NCBI RefSeq assembly: GCF_024462815.1
Contig: NZ_JANGCG010000004.1
Location: 1-64,000 of the forward strand
DNA: 64,000 nt
Direction: 5' to 3'
DNA from: Gemmiger formicilis
Lineage (GTDB): Bacteria; Bacillota; Clostridia; Oscillospirales; Ruminococcaceae
Shown here: positions 60,742 to 64,000 of the stretch, in pieces
Position numbering within the stretch: the stretch's first letter is position 1
Layout of the letters: every line of letters begins with the position of its first letter
Position numbers and translations under genes: made by a program
Notes under the pieces: model-generated
What the model was told of the DNA's origin: nothing
The model's input: the letters and a program-made list of their open reading frames with translations, nothing else
Database searches by the model: none

Positions 60742-61110
60742 ATGCAAAGCAAAGAACTTGCCATTCGTCTGGCGCGTGCGCTGGACGCCAAAAAGGCCCT
60801 CAATGTCCACATTCTGGCTGTGGAGGACCTGACCACCGTTACGGAATATTTCGTCATTGCCACCGGCACGTCCACCACCCACGTGGGCGCACTGGCCGAT
60901 GAGGCGGAGTTCCAGCTTGACCGCGAGGGCGTCAAGGTGCTGCGCACCGAGGGCCATGACGGCAAGCGCTGGGTGCTGCTGGACTACGGCAGCGTCATCG
61001 TCCACGTTTTCACGCAGGAGGCCCACGATTACTACGACCTGGAGCACCTCTGGGCTGACGCCACCGTGGTGCCCGCCAGCGAGTGGATGGCAGAGGAAGA
61101 AAATAAATAA
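60742..61110 (+). CDS. rsfS: Ribosomal silencing factor RsfS
   Basis: The 122-residue Iojap/YbeB-family protein binds uL14 and blocks subunit joining in starvation. LAVEDLTTVTEYFVIATGTSTTHVGALADE and WVLLDYGSVIVHVFTQEAHDYYDLEHLWADA are the family core. Its last codons lie in the AT-rich repeat arm that begins at 61101. It precedes leuS as in many Firmicutes. Confidence 0.95.
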   Translation: MQSKELAIRLARALDAKKALNVHILAVEDLTTVTEYFVIATGTSTTHVGALADEAEFQLDREGVKVLRTEGHDGKRWVLLDYGSVIVHVFTQEAHDYYDLEHLWADATVVPASEWMAEEENK

Positions 61111-61247
61111 TAAAGAAAAAATAATAAATAATAAAAAATGTGGAGTTTTGCCCGGCGGGGCAAAACAAAAATTCCCGGTTCCCCATTTTTGAGCCGCGCA
61201 GCGGCGGTCCACCAAATTTATTATTTATTATTTATTATCTCTTATTT
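61101..61247. repeat. AT-armed inverted-repeat element (MITE-like), copy 2
   Basis: The left arm (AATAATAAATAATAAA within 61111-61136) is inverted at 61214-61247. Hairpins GTTTTGCCCGGCGGGGCAAAAC and GCCGC-GCA-GCGGC are inside. It aligns in reverse orientation with 46280-46436, including a right-arm stretch that differs at about one position in 30. It overlaps the rsfS stop and ends just before the leuS ribosome site. Confidence 0.7.
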
Positions 61248-61270
61248 GAAAGAAAAGTGGGGAGAATACT

Positions 61271-63814
61271 ATGAAGTACGATTTCAAATCGGTCGAGGCC
61301 AAATGGCAGAAGGTGTGGGCGGACGAAAAGACCTTCCACGCTGAAATCGACCATTCCAAGCCGAAATTCTATGCACTGGTCGAGTTCCCGTACCCGTCTG
61401 CGGCCGGTCTGCACGTGGGCCATCCGCGCAGCTACACCGCGCTGGACATCGTTGCCCGCAAAAAGCGCCAGTGCGGCTATAACGTCCTCTACCCGATGGG
61501 CTGGGACGCCTTCGGCCTGCCGACCGAGAACTACGCCCTGAAAAACCACATCAACCCGGAAATCGTCACCGCCCAGAACGTGGCCCGCTTCAAGAGCCAG
61601 CTGCAGGCGCTGGGCCTGTCCTTTGACTGGGACCGTGAAATCAACACCACCGACCCCGAGTATTACAAGTGGACCCAGTGGATTTTCATCCAGCTGTTCA
61701 AGAAGGGCCTTGCCTACAAGAAGGAAACCACAGTCAACTACTGCACAGGCTGCAAGGTCGTTCTGGCCAATGAGGAGGTTGTCAACGGCGTGTGCGAGCG
61801 CTGCGGCAGCCCCGTTGTGCAGAAGAACAAGAGCCAGTGGATGCTGAAAATCACCGCCTACGCTGACCGCCTGATCAACGATCTGGACGATGTGGACTAC
61901 ATCGACCGCGTCAAGACCCAGCAGCGCAACTGGATCGGCCGCAGCCACGGCGCGGAAATCAACTTTGATACCACCGCCGGTGACACCCTGACCGTCTACA
62001 CCACCCGCGCCGATACGCTGTTCGGCGCAACCTATATGGTCATCAGCCCCGAGCACGCCTTCATCAAGAAGTGGGTGGACGCGGGTCTTATTAAGAATGC
62101 CGACGCCGTGGCCGCCTATCAGGAGGAGGCCGCCCGCAAGTCTGACTTCGAGCGCACCGAGCTGAACAAGGAAAAGACCGGCGTTGTCATTGAGGGCGTC
62201 AAGGGCATCAACCCCGTCAACGGCAAGGAAATCCCCATCTTCATCTCCGACTATGTTCTGGCCACCTACGGCACCGGCGCCATTATGGCCGTGCCTGCCC
62301 ACGACACCCGCGACTGGGAGTTTGCCAAGAAGTTCAATCTGCCTATCATCGAGGTCGTCAAGGGCAATACCCCCAGTGACCTTGACAAGGAGGCGTTCAC
62401 CGATGTGGCCACCGGCACGCTGGTCAACTCCGACTTCCTGAACGGCCTCTCTGTCGAGGACGCCAAGAACAAGATGTACGCCTGGCTGGAGGAGAACGGC
62501 AAGGGCCACAAGCAGGTCAATTTCAAGCTGCGTGACTGGGTGTTCAGCCGCCAGCGCTACTGGGGCGAGCCCATCCCGATGGTCTACTGCGACAAGTGCG
62601 GTTGGGTGCCCCTGCCCGAGAGCGAGCTGCCCCTGCGCCTGCCCGAAATCAAGGACTTTGAGCCCGGCGAGAACGGCGAAAGCCCGCTGGCCCGCCACAC
62701 CGAGTGGGTCAACACCACCTGCCCCTGCTGCGGTGCCCCCGCCAAGCGTGAGACCGACACCATGCCCCAGTGGGCCGGCTCGAGCTGGTATTTCCTGCGC
62801 TACTGCGACCCCCACAACCATGACGCTATCGCCAGCAAGGAGGCGCTGGAATACTGGAGCCCCGTGGACTGGTACAACGGCGGCATGGAGCACACCACCC
62901 TGCACCTGCTGTACAGCCGCTTCTGGCACAAGTTCCTGTATGATATCGGCGTGGTTCCCACCAAGGAGCCCTACCAGAAGCGTACCTCTCACGGTATGAT
63001 TCTGGGCCTGAACCCCCATGCGTTTGAGAACCAGCCCGATGCCGAGCGCAAGCGCCTGCTGGCCGAGTACGGCGACGAGAAGGGCGCCCGCAAGGCACTG
63101 GTCGAGAAGTACGGCGAGATGGCCGAGCATCCCATCGTCAAGATGTCCAAGTCTCTGGGCAACGTTGTCAACCCTGATGACGTGGTCAACGAGTACGGCG
63201 CCGACACCCTGCGCCTGTATGAGATGTTCATCGGCGACTTTGAAAAGGCCGCGCCGTGGAACACCTCCTCTATCAAGGGCTGCAAGCGCTTCCTGGATAA
63301 AATCTGGTCGATGAGCGAGAAGCTCGTCCCCGGTGAGGGCATCCGCCCCGAGCTGGAGGCCGTTGCCAACCGCACCATCAAGAAGGTCGGCGAGGACATT
63401 GACGCCCTGAAGGCCAACACCGCGATTGCCCAGCTGATGATTTACGTCAACGCGCTGAGCGACAACGGCGGCGCCACCAAGGCCGAGTACGAGGTTCTGC
63501 TGCAGCTGCTGAACCCGTTTGCTCCCCATATGACCGAGGAGCTGTGGCAGCAGCTGGGCCACACCGAGCAACTGGCCTACCACGCATGGCCCACCTATGA
63601 CGAGGCCAAGTGCGTGGAGCAGACGATTGAGATTGCCGTACAGGTCAACGGCAAGGTCAAGGCCCGCATCAAGGTGCCCGCCGCCATTGAGAACGCGGAC
63701 GCCATTGCCGCCGCCAAGGCCGAACCCGCCGTGGCCGAAGCCATCGCCGGTAAGACCATTGCCAAGGAAATTTACGTCAAGGGCAAGCTGGTCAACATTG
63801 CCGTCAAAGGCTGA
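61271..63814 (+). CDS. leuS: Leucyl-tRNA synthetase
   Basis: The 847-residue class I synthetase charges tRNA-Leu. HIGH-type HVGH is at 48-51 in [18 protein letters not shown], a zinc-type [15 protein letters not shown] region follows, the editing domain is at about 220-410 ([17 protein letters not shown]), and the KMSKS loop is [15 protein letters not shown] near 625. An anticodon-binding domain and the C-terminal LeuS domain complete it. AGTGGGGAG precedes the ATG. Confidence 0.97.
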   Translation: MKYDFKSVEAKWQKVWADEKTFHAEIDHSKPKFYALVEFPYPSAAGLHVGHPRSYTALDIVARKKRQCGYNVLYPMGWDAFGLPTENYALKNHINPEIVTAQNVARFKSQLQALGLSFDWDREINTTDPEYYKWTQWIFIQLFKKGLAYKKETTVNYCTGCKVVLANEEVVNGVCERCGSPVVQKNKSQWMLKITAYADRLINDLDDVDYIDRVKTQQRNWIGRSHGAEINFDTTAGDTLTVYTTRADTLFGATYMVISPEHAFIKKWVDAGLIKNADAVAAYQEEAARKSDFERTELNKEKTGVVIEGVKGINPVNGKEIPIFISDYVLATYGTGAIMAVPAHDTRDWEFAKKFNLPIIEVVKGNTPSDLDKEAFTDVATGTLVNSDFLNGLSVEDAKNKMYAWLEENGKGHKQVNFKLRDWVFSRQRYWGEPIPMVYCDKCGWVPLPESELPLRLPEIKDFEPGENGESPLARHTEWVNTTCPCCGAPAKRETDTMPQWAGSSWYFLRYCDPHNHDAIASKEALEYWSPVDWYNGGMEHTTLHLLYSRFWHKFLYDIGVVPTKEPYQKRTSHGMILGLNPHAFENQPDAERKRLLAEYGDEKGARKALVEKYGEMAEHPIVKMSKSLGNVVNPDDVVNEYGADTLRLYEMFIGDFEKAAPWNTSSIKGCKRFLDKIWSMSEKLVPGEGIRPELEAVANRTIKKVGEDIDALKANTAIAQLMIYVNALSDNGGATKAEYEVLLQLLNPFAPHMTEELWQQLGHTEQLAYHAWPTYDEAKCVEQTIEIAVQVNGKVKARIKVPAAIENADAIAAAKAEPAVAEAIAGKTIAKEIYVKGKLVNIAVKG

Positions 63815-63828
63815 TTGAATTAACCACC

Positions 63829-63856
63829 GCGCCCCGCCCCCCGGCGGGGCGCTTTT
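63829..63856 (+). terminator. Terminator after leuS
   Basis: GCGCCCCGCC pairs with GGCGGGGCGC around CCCC and TTTT follows. It lies 14 bases after the leuS stop. Confidence 0.9.
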
Positions 63857-63892
63857 GTTTGGTTGTGCGGACCTTTCCGAATTATCTTGCGC

Positions 63893-63990
63893 AGTAGGGG
63901 CGGGGCTCTGCTCCGCCCGTGGGGCTTACCCGCAAGCGGCGTCTATCGGGAAGGCTGCGGGGCGTCGGGGACGCCGCCCCCCTACAGTGG
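63893..63990. repeat. GC-rich intergenic palindromes (REP-like)
   Basis: GTAGGGGCGGGGCTCTGCTC and GGGGACGCCGCCCCCCTAC form two units after the leuS terminator. No gene is visible from 63815 to the window end. Confidence 0.75.
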
Positions 63991-64000
63991 CAGCCCGGAT

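Noticed and set aside
377..64000. CRISPR arrays.
   Set aside because: No regularly spaced direct repeats of CRISPR size and no cas genes were seen. The repeated sequences present are palindromic intergenic units and tRNA remnants.

Overview
The window looks like a chromosome segment of a gut Clostridia species in the Oscillospiraceae/Ruminococcaceae (Gemmiger, Subdoligranulum or Faecalibacterium-like). This is inferred from the GC-rich core genes, their Firmicutes gene order (infC-rpmI-rplT, rnc-smc-ftsY, nadD-yqeK-LCP-rsfS-leuS) and the many short GC-rich intergenic palindromes. No database comparison was possible.

Layout. Positions 1-376 hold the end of an rRNA operon (23S 3' end, 5S) and a tRNA-Lys(CTT). 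The last 56 bases of that tRNA recur exactly at 30452-30507, so 377-30451 reads as a 30-kb genomic island in the tRNA gene. The island is AT-richer than the core, lacks the core's GC-rich palindromes and is mosaic. It holds a hidden 38-codon holin-like peptide; a ParM-M23 peptidase chimera; a starch/maltodextrin locus (CBM26 surface protein, ABC importer, GH13 enzyme, LacI regulator, and a CGTase-type amylase with one internal TGA); and a radical-SAM maturase fused in frame to a second M23 fragment. It continues with a leftward set of membrane or secreted proteins, a complete agr-type quorum-sensing cassette, a broken HTH regulator, a DinG-like helicase with three serine-recombinase-family genes, and a ROK regulator. 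No tyrosine integrase was found.

From 30508 the sequence is core chromosome. Further tRNA-Lys 3'-end remnants and a folded inverted repeat lie next to the island. Then come ddl-murI-DUF1934-argS; a gene-free 0.8-kb unit with its own promoter and terminator that looks like a large structured non-coding RNA; a GNAT gene; and the leftward genes racemase and metG-EamA-tatD. A solitary prepilin gene follows, then infC-rpmI-rplT with an L20-type leader, an rRNA methyltransferase, dprA, topA, trmFO, plsX, rnc, smc, ftsY, rdgB, yhbY, nadD, yqeK, an LCP protein, rsfS and leuS. Many core genes overlap by 1-4 bases and are probably translationally coupled.

How the parts work together. The starch locus would bind starch at the surface, degrade it outside the cell, import maltodextrins and hydrolyse them inside under LacI-type control; its extracellular amylase appears recently inactivated. 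The agr cassette would make and sense a cyclic peptide with a predicted Cys-Thr-Thr-Phe-Trp ring. The core genes serve peptidoglycan precursors, tRNA charging and modification, translation initiation, chromosome structure and lipid synthesis. The most unusual items are the 35562-36375 RNA candidate, the repeated joining of gene 5' ends to M23 fragments on both sides of the starch locus, the stacked tRNA att remnants, and the near-intact amylase with a Trp-to-stop codon.
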